A stretch of 64,000 nucleotides of DNA, taken from Streptomyces sp. CB02058. GTDB taxonomy: Bacteria > Actinomycetota > Actinomycetes > Streptomycetales > Streptomycetaceae. The DNA is taken from the NCBI RefSeq assembly GCF_001905505.1, contig NZ_LIPG01000006.1:372001-436000 (forward strand). The letters are read 5' to 3'. Made by a program: the position numbers and the translations under genes. Positions 15,977 to 25,272 of this stretch are shown here, one piece after another (position 1 is the first letter of the stretch; every line of letters begins with the position of its first letter). The notes beneath the pieces were generated by a model. That model was not told the origin of the DNA and did no database searches. It saw nothing but the letters and a program-made list of their open reading frames with translations.

Positions 15977-17953
15977 GTGTCAGACGTCCGTGTGATCATC
16001 CAACGCGATTCCGAGCGGGAAGAGCACGTGGTGACGACGGGCACGACGGCCGCCGAGCTCTTCCCCGGGCAGCGCACCGTCGTCGCCGCGCGGATCGCCG
16101 GCGAGCTCAAGGACCTCGCGTACGAGCTCAAGGACGGCGAGACCGTCGAGCCCGTCGAGATCTCCTCCGAGGACGGCCTGAACATCCTGCGGCACTCCAC
16201 CGCGCACGTGATGGCGCAGGCCGTGCAGGAGCTCTTCCCCGAGGCCAAGCTGGGCATCGGCCCGCCGGTCAAGGACGGCTTCTACTACGACTTCGACGTC
16301 GAGAAGCCGTTCACGCCCGAGGACCTCAAGGCCATCGAGAAGAAGATGCAGGAGATCCAGAAGCGGGGCCAGAGGTTCTCCCGCCGGGTCGTCACCGACG
16401 AGGCCGCCCGTGAGGAGCTCGCCGACGAGCCCTACAAGCTGGAGCTCATCGGCATCAAGGGCTCCGCCTCCACCGACGACGGCGCGGACGTCGAGGTGGG
16501 CGGCGGCGAGCTGACCATCTACGACAACCTCGACGCCAAGACCGGCGACCTGTGCTGGAAGGACCTCTGCCGGGGGCCGCACCTGCCCACCACCCGTTTC
16601 ATCCCCGCGTTCAAGCTGATGCGGAACGCGGCGGCGTACTGGCGGGGCAGCGAGAAGAACCCGATGCTCCAGCGCATCTACGGCACCGCGTGGCCCACCA
16701 AGGACGAGCTCAAGGCGCACCTGGAGTTCCTGGAGGAGGCCGCCAAGCGCGACCACCGCCGCCTCGGCAACGAGCTGGACCTGTTCTCCTTCCCCGACGA
16801 GATCGGCCCCGGTCTCGCCGTCTTCCACCCCAAGGGCGGCATCATCCGCCGGGCCATGGAGGACTACTCGCGGCGCCGCCACGAGGAGGAGGGCTACGAG
16901 TTCGTCTACAGCCCCCACGCGACCAAGGGCAAGCTCTTCGAGAAGTCCGGCCACCTGGACTGGTACGCCGACGGCATGTACCCGCCCATGCAGCTCGACG
17001 ACGGGGTGGACTACTACCTCAAGCCGATGAACTGCCCGATGCACAACCTGATCTTCGACGCGCGAGGCCGCTCCTACCGTGAACTGCCGCTTCGCCTCTT
17101 CGAGTTCGGCACGGTGTACCGCTACGAGAAGTCGGGCGTCGTCCACGGCCTGACCCGCTCGCGCGGCTTCACCCAGGACGACGCGCACATCTACTGCACC
17201 AAGGAGCAGATGGCGGAGGAGCTCGACCGGACGCTCACCTTCGTCCTGAACCTCCTGCGCGACTACGGGCTCACCGACTTCTACCTGGAGCTCTCGACCA
17301 AGGACCCGGAGAAGTTCGTCGGCTCCGACGAGGTCTGGGAGGAGGCCACCGAGACGCTGCGCCAGGTCGCCGAGAAGCAGGGTCTCCCGCTGGTCCCGGA
17401 CCCGGGCGGCGCCGCGTTCTACGGCCCGAAGATCTCGGTGCAGTGCAAGGACGCCATCGGCCGGACCTGGCAGATGTCGACCGTGCAGCTCGACTTCAAC
17501 CTCCCGGAGCGCTTCGACCTGGAGTACACCGGCCCGGACGGTTCCAAGCAGCGCCCGGTCATGATCCACCGCGCCCTGTTCGGCTCCATCGAGCGCTTCT
17601 TCGCCGTGCTGCTGGAGCACTACGCGGGCGCGTTCCCGGTCTGGCTCGCCCCGGTCCAGGCGGTCGGCATCCCGATCGGCGACACCCACATCCCGTACCT
17701 CCAGGAGTTCGCCGCCGAGGCACGGAAGAAGGGGCTGCGGGTCGAGGTGGACGCCTCCTCCGACCGGATGCAGAAGAAGATCAGGAACCACCAGAAGGCC
17801 AAGGTGCCGTTCATGGTCATCGTCGGCGACGACGACATGAACGCCGGCACGGTGTCCTTCCGCCACCGCGACGGCTCGCAGGAGAACGGCATCCCGCGCG
17901 ACGAGGCGATCGCCAAGCTCCTCGACGTGGTGGAGCGCCGCGTGCAGGTCTGA
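15977..17953 (+). CDS. thrS: threonyl-tRNA synthetase
   Basis: Threonine-tRNA ligase, 658 aa, cytoplasmic. Domains in order: N-terminal TGS (about 1-65, starting VRVIIQRDSE), editing domain with the zinc-binding HSTAHVMAQAV motif, class II catalytic core with YYLKPMNCPMHN (zinc cysteine) and RYEKSGVVHGLTRSRGFTQD, motif 3 near HRALFGSIERFF, and the C-terminal anticodon-binding domain. The length is normal. GTG 15977 is preferred because AGGAGA lies 5-10 nt upstream and the family starts here. The gene is monocistronic with a strong terminator at 17965-18009. I looked for and did not see a T-box in the 101-nt leader. Confidence 0.97.
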   Translation: MSDVRVIIQRDSEREEHVVTTGTTAAELFPGQRTVVAARIAGELKDLAYELKDGETVEPVEISSEDGLNILRHSTAHVMAQAVQELFPEAKLGIGPPVKDGFYYDFDVEKPFTPEDLKAIEKKMQEIQKRGQRFSRRVVTDEAAREELADEPYKLELIGIKGSASTDDGADVEVGGGELTIYDNLDAKTGDLCWKDLCRGPHLPTTRFIPAFKLMRNAAAYWRGSEKNPMLQRIYGTAWPTKDELKAHLEFLEEAAKRDHRRLGNELDLFSFPDEIGPGLAVFHPKGGIIRRAMEDYSRRRHEEEGYEFVYSPHATKGKLFEKSGHLDWYADGMYPPMQLDDGVDYYLKPMNCPMHNLIFDARGRSYRELPLRLFEFGTVYRYEKSGVVHGLTRSRGFTQDDAHIYCTKEQMAEELDRTLTFVLNLLRDYGLTDFYLELSTKDPEKFVGSDEVWEEATETLRQVAEKQGLPLVPDPGGAAFYGPKISVQCKDAIGRTWQMSTVQLDFNLPERFDLEYTGPDGSKQRPVMIHRALFGSIERFFAVLLEHYAGAFPVWLAPVQAVGIPIGDTHIPYLQEFAAEARKKGLRVEVDASSDRMQKKIRNHQKAKVPFMVIVGDDDMNAGTVSFRHRDGSQENGIPRDEAIAKLLDVVERRVQV

Positions 17954-17964
17954 CCCGACGGCCG

Positions 17965-18009
17965 AGGAGCGGCCCCCGGGGAGCTACGGGCTCCCCGGGG
18001 GCCGCTTCT
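17965..18009. terminator. bidirectional terminator, thrS / potassium channel
   Basis: A 17-bp perfect stem (17968-17984 with 17990-18006) extends to about 20 bp with a G-T pair; the loop is 5 nt. It ends thrS on the plus strand. On the minus strand it includes the last seven or so codons and the stop of the channel gene, so the same bases encode protein and terminate transcription. Confidence 0.75.
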
Positions 18010-18664
18010 TCTCGTCCTCCCGCTTGAACACCTCCACGAGCCACGACGAGAACGACCCCGTCACCGCCCCCAGCAGCGCCAGCCCGCAGGCCATCAGGAA
18101 CGCCGCGATCACCCGGCCCGTCGGAGTCACCGGCACGGCGTCGCCGTATCCCACCGTCGTGAGCGTTGCGCACGCCCACCACACCGCGTCGCCGAACGTG
18201 CGGATCGAGGCGCCCGGGGCAGCCCTTTCCTGGTAGTAGACCGCCAGCGCCGCGGAGAAGCCCAGCAGCGTCGCGGTGAGGCCGGCGTACGTCATCACCC
18301 GTGCGTACAGGCTCAGCCTCGGTCTGTCGGTGTGCTTCTGGACCGCCGTGTAGACCTTGACCATGCGCAGCGGGCGCAGCAGTGGCAGGAGCAGGACCAC
18401 GGTGTCCAGCCAGTGGACGTGGACGAAGCGCCTGCCGAGGCCGCTGAGCCGGAGCCGCACGACGTAGTCCACCGTGAAGAGCAGCCAGGTCGCGGCGACC
18501 AGGGCGAGGGCGATGTCGCGCCAGGGCTGGGCGCCGACGGGGGCGAGGACGCGGACCGCGTAACCGGCCAGGAAGACCATGGCCGCGAGGAAGAGCGGCA
18601 CCTCGGTTCGCTGCTCCCATTCCTTGAGCCGGTCGGGGACGGGGGCCGTGGGGCGGTCGCTCAT
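17984..18664 (-). CDS. voltage-gated-type potassium channel protein
   Basis: A 226-aa six-helix channel subunit. Segments S1-S4 run from about residue 22 to 120, with a modestly charged S4-like stretch (LRPLRMVKVYTA). The pore helix and selectivity filter are clear at about 165-176 (CATLTTVGYGDAVPV), with GYGD intact. A final helix and a short basic, Lys-rich tail (VFKREDEKKR) follow. There is no RCK/TrkA-N domain, so gating is by voltage or unknown means. Start ATG 18664 gives MSDRPTAP; longer versions of the frame run into the divergent HIT gene. Convergent with thrS. Confidence 0.93.
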   Translation of the reverse strand: MSDRPTAPVPDRLKEWEQRTEVPLFLAAMVFLAGYAVRVLAPVGAQPWRDIALALVAATWLLFTVDYVVRLRLSGLGRRFVHVHWLDTVVLLLPLLRPLRMVKVYTAVQKHTDRPRLSLYARVMTYAGLTATLLGFSAALAVYYQERAAPGASIRTFGDAVWWACATLTTVGYGDAVPVTPTGRVIAAFLMACGLALLGAVTGSFSSWLVEVFKREDEKKRPPGSP

Positions 18665-18742
18665 GGCGCCAGCATCGCCGTGCCGTGGCCGCGACCGCCC
18701 CGGCGACACGCGCGGCGGGAGTGAAGCAATATGCTGACCGGC

Positions 18743-19303
18743 ATGACGAGTGAGCCGGAGCAGCAGATCGGAGTGGGGACGCCCGACGCGTTCCAGCGCC
18801 TGTGGACGCCCCACCGGATGGCCTACATCCAGGGTGAGAGCAAGCCGAGCGGCCCGGGAGCGGGGGACGGCTGTCCGTTCTGCGAGATTCCGTCGAAGTC
18901 GGACGAGGACGGGCTGATCATCGCGCGTGGTGAGAAGGTCTACGCGGTGCTGAATCTGTACCCGTACAACGGCGGGCACCTGATGGTCGTGCCCTACCGC
19001 CACGTGGCCGACTACACCGAGCTGGACGCCGAGGAGACCGCCGAGCTGGGCGACTTCACCAAGCGGGCGATGGTCGCGCTGCGGGCCGCCTCCGGGGCGC
19101 ACGGCTTCAACATCGGGATGAACCAGGGCGCCGAGGCCGGCGCGGGCATCGCCGCGCACCTCCACCAGCACGTGGTGCCCCGCTGGGGCGGGGACACCAA
19201 CTTCATGCCGGTCGTCGGTCACACGAAGGTGCTCCCGCAGCTGCTGGGGGACACCCGGACGATGCTGGCCGGTGTGTGGCCGGCCGAGCTGCCGTCCGTC
19301 TGA
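18743..19303 (+). CDS. HIT-family hydrolase, Ap4A-phosphorylase-like
   Basis: A 186-aa histidine-triad protein. It has CPFCEIPSK near the N-terminus, the conserved YNGGHLMVVPYRHV strand-loop, and the catalytic HLHQHVVPRWGGD (the H-x-H-x-H triad near residues 139-143). The gene is immediately linked with thrS, pgsA-type synthase, acyltransferase and pimA genes as in Mycobacterium tuberculosis, where the corresponding protein Rv2613c is a diadenosine tetraphosphate phosphorylase; that activity is likely here. ATG 18743 is chosen over a start at 18731: TATGCT at 18730-18735 lies exactly 7 nt upstream and there is no ribosome site, pointing to a leaderless mRNA. Confidence 0.9.
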   Translation: MTSEPEQQIGVGTPDAFQRLWTPHRMAYIQGESKPSGPGAGDGCPFCEIPSKSDEDGLIIARGEKVYAVLNLYPYNGGHLMVVPYRHVADYTELDAEETAELGDFTKRAMVALRAASGAHGFNIGMNQGAEAGAGIAAHLHQHVVPRWGGDTNFMPVVGHTKVLPQLLGDTRTMLAGVWPAELPSV

Positions 19304-19336
19304 GCCCGCACCCCGTCCGTACCCCGCCCCCGGCGG

Positions 19337-21007
19337 TCAGGCGTCGTAGACGTCGGCCTTCCTCGGGGCGGGGTCCTGCACCATGCCGCTGAGGATCATG
19401 GAGCGGTTGTCGAAGCGCTCGGTGTCGACGCCGTGCTCCTTCAGGACCCGCATCGTCGCCGAGTGGACGACGCGCAGCACGGGGGTCGCCGTCCGCATGG
19501 CGTCGTCGGCCATGAAGCGGTGGCCCCACGGCTTGGCCGCCCAGGCGTGGCGCAGCCCGAAGGGCTCGGGCAGGACGATCTTGCCGCCCAGGTAGTCGAG
19601 CAGCGGCGGGTACCAGGTGAAGGGCGCGCGCAGCGCCTGCCTGACGACCTCGCTCGCCGTGACGAGGGGCAGGGAGATGCTCCGGGTCTCCCAGAACCGG
19701 ACGGCCTTCTTGACCGTCTTCGTCGGCGCCTCCGGCTTGGTCAGGAAGAGACCGTGGACCGGGCCCAGCGCGTGTCCCGTGACCTCGATGCGCAGCGTCT
19801 CGTGGAGCACGGTGACGGTGATCAGCATCGTGATCACCAGCTGGCCGTCCCAGAGGGTGAACTGGACGCCCAGGTAGTGGCGGTCGCCGCTGCCGAACTG
19901 CTGGTGGTTGCAGATGCGCTGTATCTCGTGGGGCTTGATCTGGAAGGTCGCGACGTCCTCACCGTCGGGCCGGGAGACGGAGCCCGCGTTCTCACCGACC
20001 GGGGAGACGATCCAGTGCTTCACGGACGGTGTGGGGAAGCCGCCGGTGTTCAGCGGGCCGCGCTCCAGCATCTTCAGCTGGTCGTGGATGGCGCGCACGA
20101 CGTCCCAGCTGCGGAACTGGTGGATCTCCTTCGTGGGGTCCTCGGGGGTGAGCTCCTCGGCGAGCTGCCAGCTGCCCCAGCGGGTGCCCATGCCGAGGAC
20201 GCCCTTGGGGCCGGCGTAGAAGACGGAGTTGGACTGCTGCTCGGCCGAGAGCTTCTCCAGGCCCTGGCGCAGCGCCTCGCGGGCCGTCTCGTTGGGGTTC
20301 TTGGGCACGGCTTCGGGGATCTTCGCGCTGACGCCGGAGCCGGAGAGCAGCCCTTCCCAGCGGGCTCGCAGGTCCTTGGTCGAGCTCTCCGCGACCCGCT
20401 TGGCGAGCAGCCAGCCGATCAGCGGGGCGACGGCGGCGGCGCGCAGATAGAGGGCCAGGAAGCCGGTCAGCGGCATGGTGATCAGGAAGAACGCGGCGGC
20501 GGCGCCGAGTACGACGAGCAGGACGCCGCCCAGTGACTGGAAGAACTTGTCCTTGGACTTGTTGAGCGAGTCGCGCAGCCGGAAGCCGAGCACCCACAGC
20601 AGCAGGCCCGGAAGGAAGAGGAAGCCGCAGACGGCGGTGATCAGGGTGAGCTTGGTGTCACGTGCCTTGCGCAGCCGGGTGGCGGACAGGCAGTGCTCGA
20701 CGACCGTCTGCGGGTCGGTGCCGAAGGACTGGATGAGCGCGTTCCGGCCGCCGCCGAGCATGCGTTCCTGGACGGCCCTGGAGAAGGCCTCGCCCAGATT
20801 CGGCTTGAAGTAGTCGGACTTGAACAGCTTGGACTCGCCCGGTTTCACCTCGGACTTGTGCCATTCGCTGTTGGCCTTCAGGATCTCCGTCACGTCGCTG
20901 TCGCGGTACGCCGCGGAGGCGAGGGCGTTGGTCGCCACCGCCTGTCCGCCCGAACCCTGGAGCGGGATCTGCGCTCCAGGAGAGAAATCGAATCCGTCGT
21001 TGGCCAC
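19337..21007 (-). CDS. uncharacterised membrane protein (556 aa)
   Basis: No family name is recognised. Residues 1-110 are soluble (VANDGFDFSPGAQIPL, then DSDVTEILKANSEWHKSE). Three or four hydrophobic helices follow at about 125-210 (LTLITAVCGFLFLPGLLLWV, then GGVLLVVLGAAAAFFLITM and a neighbour). The remaining 350 residues are predicted soluble and mixed alpha/beta, with many aromatic and basic residues. The start is uncertain: GTG 21007 (ANDGFDF) has a GGGGGCG run upstream, GTG 21019 is an alternative. It is convergent with the HIT gene (33 bp apart) and lies downstream of the EF-G2 gene. Confidence 0.8.
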   Translation of the reverse strand: MANDGFDFSPGAQIPLQGSGGQAVATNALASAAYRDSDVTEILKANSEWHKSEVKPGESKLFKSDYFKPNLGEAFSRAVQERMLGGGRNALIQSFGTDPQTVVEHCLSATRLRKARDTKLTLITAVCGFLFLPGLLLWVLGFRLRDSLNKSKDKFFQSLGGVLLVVLGAAAAFFLITMPLTGFLALYLRAAAVAPLIGWLLAKRVAESSTKDLRARWEGLLSGSGVSAKIPEAVPKNPNETAREALRQGLEKLSAEQQSNSVFYAGPKGVLGMGTRWGSWQLAEELTPEDPTKEIHQFRSWDVVRAIHDQLKMLERGPLNTGGFPTPSVKHWIVSPVGENAGSVSRPDGEDVATFQIKPHEIQRICNHQQFGSGDRHYLGVQFTLWDGQLVITMLITVTVLHETLRIEVTGHALGPVHGLFLTKPEAPTKTVKKAVRFWETRSISLPLVTASEVVRQALRAPFTWYPPLLDYLGGKIVLPEPFGLRHAWAAKPWGHRFMADDAMRTATPVLRVVHSATMRVLKEHGVDTERFDNRSMILSGMVQDPAPRKADVYDA

Positions 21008-21163
21008 TGTCGCCCCCACTCGCCCGCACGGCCTGCTCCTGCGGCTGTTCCCAACTACCGTACGTCGCACACCTTCTGAGCTGGGACCACAGACTATCGT
21101 CCGGGCCGTGCGCCCGCCCGGAGGACGTGGCCGGGGCGGGCGGAAGTCGCCATATCCGGTCCG

Positions 21164-23389
21164 CTAGCTGACTTTTGCGGTGTTTTCCTGTGATTCGCGG
21201 ATGCGGTCGGCGAGCTGTGCGGGCATGGGTTCGTGCCGGGCGTACGCCCGGTCGAACCGCCCGGTGCCGTGCGTCAGCGAGCGGAGGTCGACGGTGTACC
21301 TGCCGATCTCGATCTCGGGGACCTCGGCGCGCACGAGCGTGCGCTCCCCGGCGGCCTGTTCGGTGCCGACGACCCGGCCGCGCCGGCCCGCGAGGTCGCT
21401 CATGACGGCCCCCACGTAGTCGTCGGGGACCAGTACGGAAACCTCCGCGACGGGCTCGAGCAGCTGGATACGGGTGTCGGCGGCGGCCTCGCGCAGCGCC
21501 AGCGCACCCGCGGTCTGGAACGCGGCGTCGGAGGAGTCCACCGAGTGCGACTTCCCGTCCAGCAGGGTCACGCGTACGTCGACGAGCGGATGCCCCGCCG
21601 CGACCCCCCGGGCCGCCTGGCCGCGTACGCCCTTCTCCACGGACGCGACGAACTGGCGCGGTACGGAGCCTCCGACCACCTTGTCGACGAACTCGATGCC
21701 CGTCCCGGGAGGCAGCGGCTCCACCTCGATCTCGCAGATGGCGTACTGGCCGTGGCCGCCCGACTGCTTGACGTGCCGGCCGCGCCCGACGGTCCGGGAG
21801 GCGAACGTCTCGCGCAGGGGGACGCGATGGGGCTCGGCGTCGACCTGGACGCCGTACCGGCTGCGCAGGCGTTCGAGGGCGACGTCCGTGTGCGCCTCGC
21901 CCATGCACCACAGGACGACCTGGTGGGTGTCCTGGTTCTGTTCGAGGCGCATGGTCGGGTCCTCGGCCACCAGACGCGCCAGGCCCTGCGAGAGCCGGTC
22001 CTCGTCGGCCTTGCTGTGGGCGCGCACCGCCAGCGGGAGCAGGGGGTCGGGCATGCTCCAGGGCTCCATCAGCAGTGGTTCACCCGTGCCCGAGAGGGTG
22101 TCGCCGGTCTCCGCCCCGCCCAGCTTCGACACACAGGCCAGGTCCCCGGCGACGCACCGGTCCACGGGGCGCTGCTGCTTGCCGAAGGGTGCGGTGAGCG
22201 CACCCACGCGCACGTCGGCCTCGTGGAAGGGGCGGGTCGCCCCGCCGGGTTCGGTGAGCCCGTGGCCGCACACGTGCACGGTCTCGTCGGGGCGCAGGGT
22301 GCCGGAGAAGACACGGACCAGGGAGACCCTGCCGACATAGGGGTCGGAGGCCGTCTTCACGACCTCAGCCACCAGCGGCGCGCCTGGATCGCAGGCCGGG
22401 GAGGGGCGCGGAGCGCCGTCCGGCGTGCTGACGGCGGGGAGGGCGCGTTCCACGGGGGAGGGGAAGCCCTTGGTGATCAGGTCCAGGAGCTCCACGGTGC
22501 CGATTCCCTGGGAGGCGCCTTCGGCGGCCGGGGCGGCCGTGAGGACGGGGTGGAAGGAGCCGCGCGCCACGGCGCGTTCCAGGTCGCCCATGAGGGTCGC
22601 CACGTCGATCTCGCCGCCGCCGAGGTAGCGGTCCATCAGGGTCTCGTCCTCGCTCTCGGCGATGATCCCCTCGATGAGCCGGTTGCGGGCGTCCAGGAGC
22701 GGTGCCCGCTGCTCGTCGGCCGGCGGGTTCTCCTTCCGTTCGCCCGAGGAGTAGTCGAAGATCCTCTGGGTCAGCAGTCCGGTGAGCCCGGTGAGCGGGG
22801 CGTGTCCGTCGGGGCCCTCCGGACCCTGCACCGGCAGATAGAGGGGGAGTACGGCGTCGGGGTCGTCGTTGCCGAAGATCCGGCCGCAGACACCGGTCAT
22901 CTCCTCGAAGGAGGTGCGCGCGGTGTCGAGGTGCGTGACCACGATGGCGCGGGGCATCCCGACGGCCGCGCACTCCTCCCAGACGGCGCGGGTGGTCCCC
23001 GCCACGGCGTCGGCCTCCTGGGCGGCCGAGACGACGAAGAGGGCCGCGTCCGCCGCGCGCAGGCCGGCCCTGAGTTCCCCGACGAAGTCCGCGTAGCCGG
23101 GGGTGTCCAGCAGATTGATCTTGTGGCCGCCCCATTCGACGGGGACCAGCGAGAGCTGCACGGAACGCCGTCGGCGCTGTTCGATCTCGTCGTAGTCGGA
23201 GACGGTGGCCCCGTCCTCGACCCGGCCCGCCCGGTTGAGCGCCCCGGCCGTCAGCGCGAGTGCCTCGACCAGAGTGGTCTTGCCCGAGCCGCTGTGGCCG
23301 ACCAGCACCACGTTCCGTACGGAAGCGGGCCGGACGGCCGTCGATGCCCTGCCGGCGGCCCCGGTGTGCGTATGTGTCCTGTCGCCCAT
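21164..23389 (-). CDS. elongation factor G-like protein EF-G2
   Basis: A 741-aa five-domain EF-G paralogue of the actinobacterial EF-G2 group. G1 is GHSGSGKTTL and G3 is DTPGYADF, both intact. The switch I region reads EQRRRRSVQLSLVP in place of the usual ERGITI, so its invariant threonine is missing, and G4 is THLD rather than NKMD. The later domains are complete, including RHVKQSGGHGQYA and VPRQFVASVEKG. Its mycobacterial counterpart is reported to bind GTP without ribosome-stimulated hydrolysis; whether this one is a translocase, a regulator or a stress factor is open. It is not the main fusA, which lies with ribosomal genes elsewhere. Confidence 0.93.
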   Translation of the reverse strand: MGDRTHTHTGAAGRASTAVRPASVRNVVLVGHSGSGKTTLVEALALTAGALNRAGRVEDGATVSDYDEIEQRRRRSVQLSLVPVEWGGHKINLLDTPGYADFVGELRAGLRAADAALFVVSAAQEADAVAGTTRAVWEECAAVGMPRAIVVTHLDTARTSFEEMTGVCGRIFGNDDPDAVLPLYLPVQGPEGPDGHAPLTGLTGLLTQRIFDYSSGERKENPPADEQRAPLLDARNRLIEGIIAESEDETLMDRYLGGGEIDVATLMGDLERAVARGSFHPVLTAAPAAEGASQGIGTVELLDLITKGFPSPVERALPAVSTPDGAPRPSPACDPGAPLVAEVVKTASDPYVGRVSLVRVFSGTLRPDETVHVCGHGLTEPGGATRPFHEADVRVGALTAPFGKQQRPVDRCVAGDLACVSKLGGAETGDTLSGTGEPLLMEPWSMPDPLLPLAVRAHSKADEDRLSQGLARLVAEDPTMRLEQNQDTHQVVLWCMGEAHTDVALERLRSRYGVQVDAEPHRVPLRETFASRTVGRGRHVKQSGGHGQYAICEIEVEPLPPGTGIEFVDKVVGGSVPRQFVASVEKGVRGQAARGVAAGHPLVDVRVTLLDGKSHSVDSSDAAFQTAGALALREAAADTRIQLLEPVAEVSVLVPDDYVGAVMSDLAGRRGRVVGTEQAAGERTLVRAEVPEIEIGRYTVDLRSLTHGTGRFDRAYARHEPMPAQLADRIRESQENTAKVS

Positions 23390-23665
23390 GATGCGTGCCT
23401 CCCGATAGGTGGCGCAGTGCCGCGATGTCCGGGGAGTGATGCACGGGCGGGGCGGAGCCGTCGCGGCGGCTTCGGCGACGCCCGCGGTCCTTCGAGCTTT
23501 TCACCGGTGTCCGGTGCCGTCCATACGTCGCACACGGGGAGGCGTGACTTCGGGGACATCCGGCGGGACGGGGTGCCCCGGCCCGGCCCGGCACGGCTCG
23601 TGACTACGATGGGCCAGCCGGTGGCCGAAGGGGTCGCACGGCGCCCACCGAACCTCGGGAAGGCC

Positions 23666-24352
23666 ATGCTGAACAAGTACGCGCGTGCATTTTTTACGCG
23701 TGTCCTCACACCGTTCGCCGCTCTGCTGCTCCGCCTCGGGGTCAGCCCCGACGCGGTCACTCTCGTCGGCACGGCCGGAGTGATGGCAGGTGCGCTGGTC
23801 TTCTTCCCCATGGGGGAGTTCTTCTGGGGCACGATCGTGATCACGGTCTTCGTCTTCTCGGACCTGGTCGACGGCAACATGGCCCGGCAGGCCGGGATCT
23901 CCAGCCGGTGGGGCGCGTTCCTGGACTCGACGCTCGACCGGGTCGCGGACGGGGCGATCTTCGCCGGGTTCGCGCTCTGGTACGCGGGCAGCGGTGACGA
24001 CAACGTCCTCTGCGCGGTGGCGATCTTCTGCCTGGCCAGCGGCCAGGTCGTCTCGTACACCAAGGCGCGCGGCGAGTCGATCGGCCTGCCGGTCGCCGTG
24101 AACGGGCTCGTGGAGCGCGCCGAGCGGCTCGTGATCTCGCTGGTCGCCGCCGGCCTCGCCGGACTGCACGGCTTCGGGGTGCCCGGCATCCAGGTCCTGC
24201 TGCCGATCGCGCTGTGGATCGTCGCCGCGGGCAGCCTGGTGACGCTGATCCAGCGGGTGGTGACCGTGCGCAGGGAGTCGGCCGAGGCCGACGCCGCCGC
24301 GGCCGCCGTCGAGGGCGGGGCCGCGGAGCAGGGGAGCGAGGCCGCGCAGTGA
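23666..24352 (+). CDS. pgsA: phosphatidylinositol phosphate synthase (PgsA1 type)
   Basis: A 228-aa CDP-alcohol phosphatidyltransferase with about six membrane helices. The catalytic motif D-x2-DG-x2-AR-x8-G-x3-D-x3-D is complete (DLVDGNMARQAG, then SRWGAFLDSTLD). Actinobacterial members with this context join CDP-diacylglycerol and inositol 1-phosphate to make phosphatidylinositol phosphate, the base of phosphatidylinositol mannosides. ATG 23666 follows GGGAAGG. The stop overlaps the acyltransferase start by 4 nt. First gene of a three-gene PIM operon; the order matches Mycobacterium Rv2612c-Rv2610c. Confidence 0.94.
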   Translation: MLNKYARAFFTRVLTPFAALLLRLGVSPDAVTLVGTAGVMAGALVFFPMGEFFWGTIVITVFVFSDLVDGNMARQAGISSRWGAFLDSTLDRVADGAIFAGFALWYAGSGDDNVLCAVAIFCLASGQVVSYTKARGESIGLPVAVNGLVERAERLVISLVAAGLAGLHGFGVPGIQVLLPIALWIVAAGSLVTLIQRVVTVRRESAEADAAAAAVEGGAAEQGSEAAQ

Positions 24353-25272
24353 GCGGCACGGGATCCGGCCTGCGGGGACGGCTGACCGACGGGCTGTACG
24401 GCCTCGGCTGGGGCGCGGTCAAGAAGCTTCCCGAGCCGGCCGCCGCCGCGCTCTTCCGCACCCTGGCCGACCAGGTCTGGAAGCGGCGCGGGAAGTCGGT
24501 GCTGCGCCTGGAGTCGAACCTCGCGCGGGTGGTGCCGGACGCGGACGCGGCGAAGCTCGCCGAGCTGTCCAGGGCCGGGATGCGCTCGTACATGCGGTAC
24601 TGGATGGAGTCCTTCCGGCTGCCGACCTGGAGTCCGCGGCGGATCAAGGACTCCATCGACGTCAGCGACGCCCACCGGCTCACCGAGGGGCTGGACGCGG
24701 GCCAGGGCGTCATCCTGGCGCTGCCGCACCTGGGGAACTGGGACCTGGCGGGCGCGTGGGTCACCACCGACCTGAAGGTGCCCTTCACGACGGTCGCCGA
24801 GCGGCTGAAGCCGGAGACCCTCTACGACCGCTTCGTGGCCTACCGCCAGGGCCTGGGCATGGAGGTCCTGCCGCACAACGGGGGCGCCGCGTTCGGCACG
24901 CTGGCCCGCCGGCTGCGCGCGGGCGGTCTGGTCTGCCTCGTCGCCGACCGCGATCTGTCGGCCTCCGGCGTCGAGGTGGACTTCTTCGGCGACACCGCGC
25001 GGATGCCCGCGGGCCCCGCGCTGCTGGCCCAGCAGACCGGAGCGCTGCTGCTGCCCGTCACCCTCTGGTACGACGGCACGCCGGTCATGCGGGCACGGGT
25101 CCATCCGCCCGTCGCCGTACCGGAGTCAGGCGATCGCGCCGAGAAGACGTCCTCCATGACACAGGCGCTGGCCGACGCCTTCGCCACCGGGATCGCCGAG
25201 CATCCGGAGGACTGGCACATGCTGCAACGGCTCTGGATCTCCGATCTGGAACCCCAGGGAGAAGCTCCGTGA
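24349..25272 (+). CDS. phosphatidylinositol mannoside acyltransferase
   Basis: A 307-aa member of the LpxL/HtrB (lysophospholipid acyltransferase) family. The H-x4-D catalytic pair is visible as LPHLGNWDLAG near residue 125, and the later CLVADRDLSASG with a GVEVDFFGD segment is typical of the family. The place between pgsA and pimA matches Rv2611c/PatA, which acylates the mannose of PIM1 or PIM2. GTG 24349 overlaps the pgsA stop (GTGA), and the gene's own stop overlaps the pimA start by 4 nt, so the three are translationally coupled. Membrane-associated at the cytoplasmic face. Confidence 0.93.
   Translation: MSGTGSGLRGRLTDGLYGLGWGAVKKLPEPAAAALFRTLADQVWKRRGKSVLRLESNLARVVPDADAAKLAELSRAGMRSYMRYWMESFRLPTWSPRRIKDSIDVSDAHRLTEGLDAGQGVILALPHLGNWDLAGAWVTTDLKVPFTTVAERLKPETLYDRFVAYRQGLGMEVLPHNGGAAFGTLARRLRAGGLVCLVADRDLSASGVEVDFFGDTARMPAGPALLAQQTGALLLPVTLWYDGTPVMRARVHPPVAVPESGDRAEKTSSMTQALADAFATGIAEHPEDWHMLQRLWISDLEPQGEAP

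Noticed and set aside
21233..23600. Long plus-strand extension upstream of pgsA, opposite EF-G2
   Set aside because: The real pgsA product starts at 23666. The extension is antisense to a full EF-G2 gene and has no domain.
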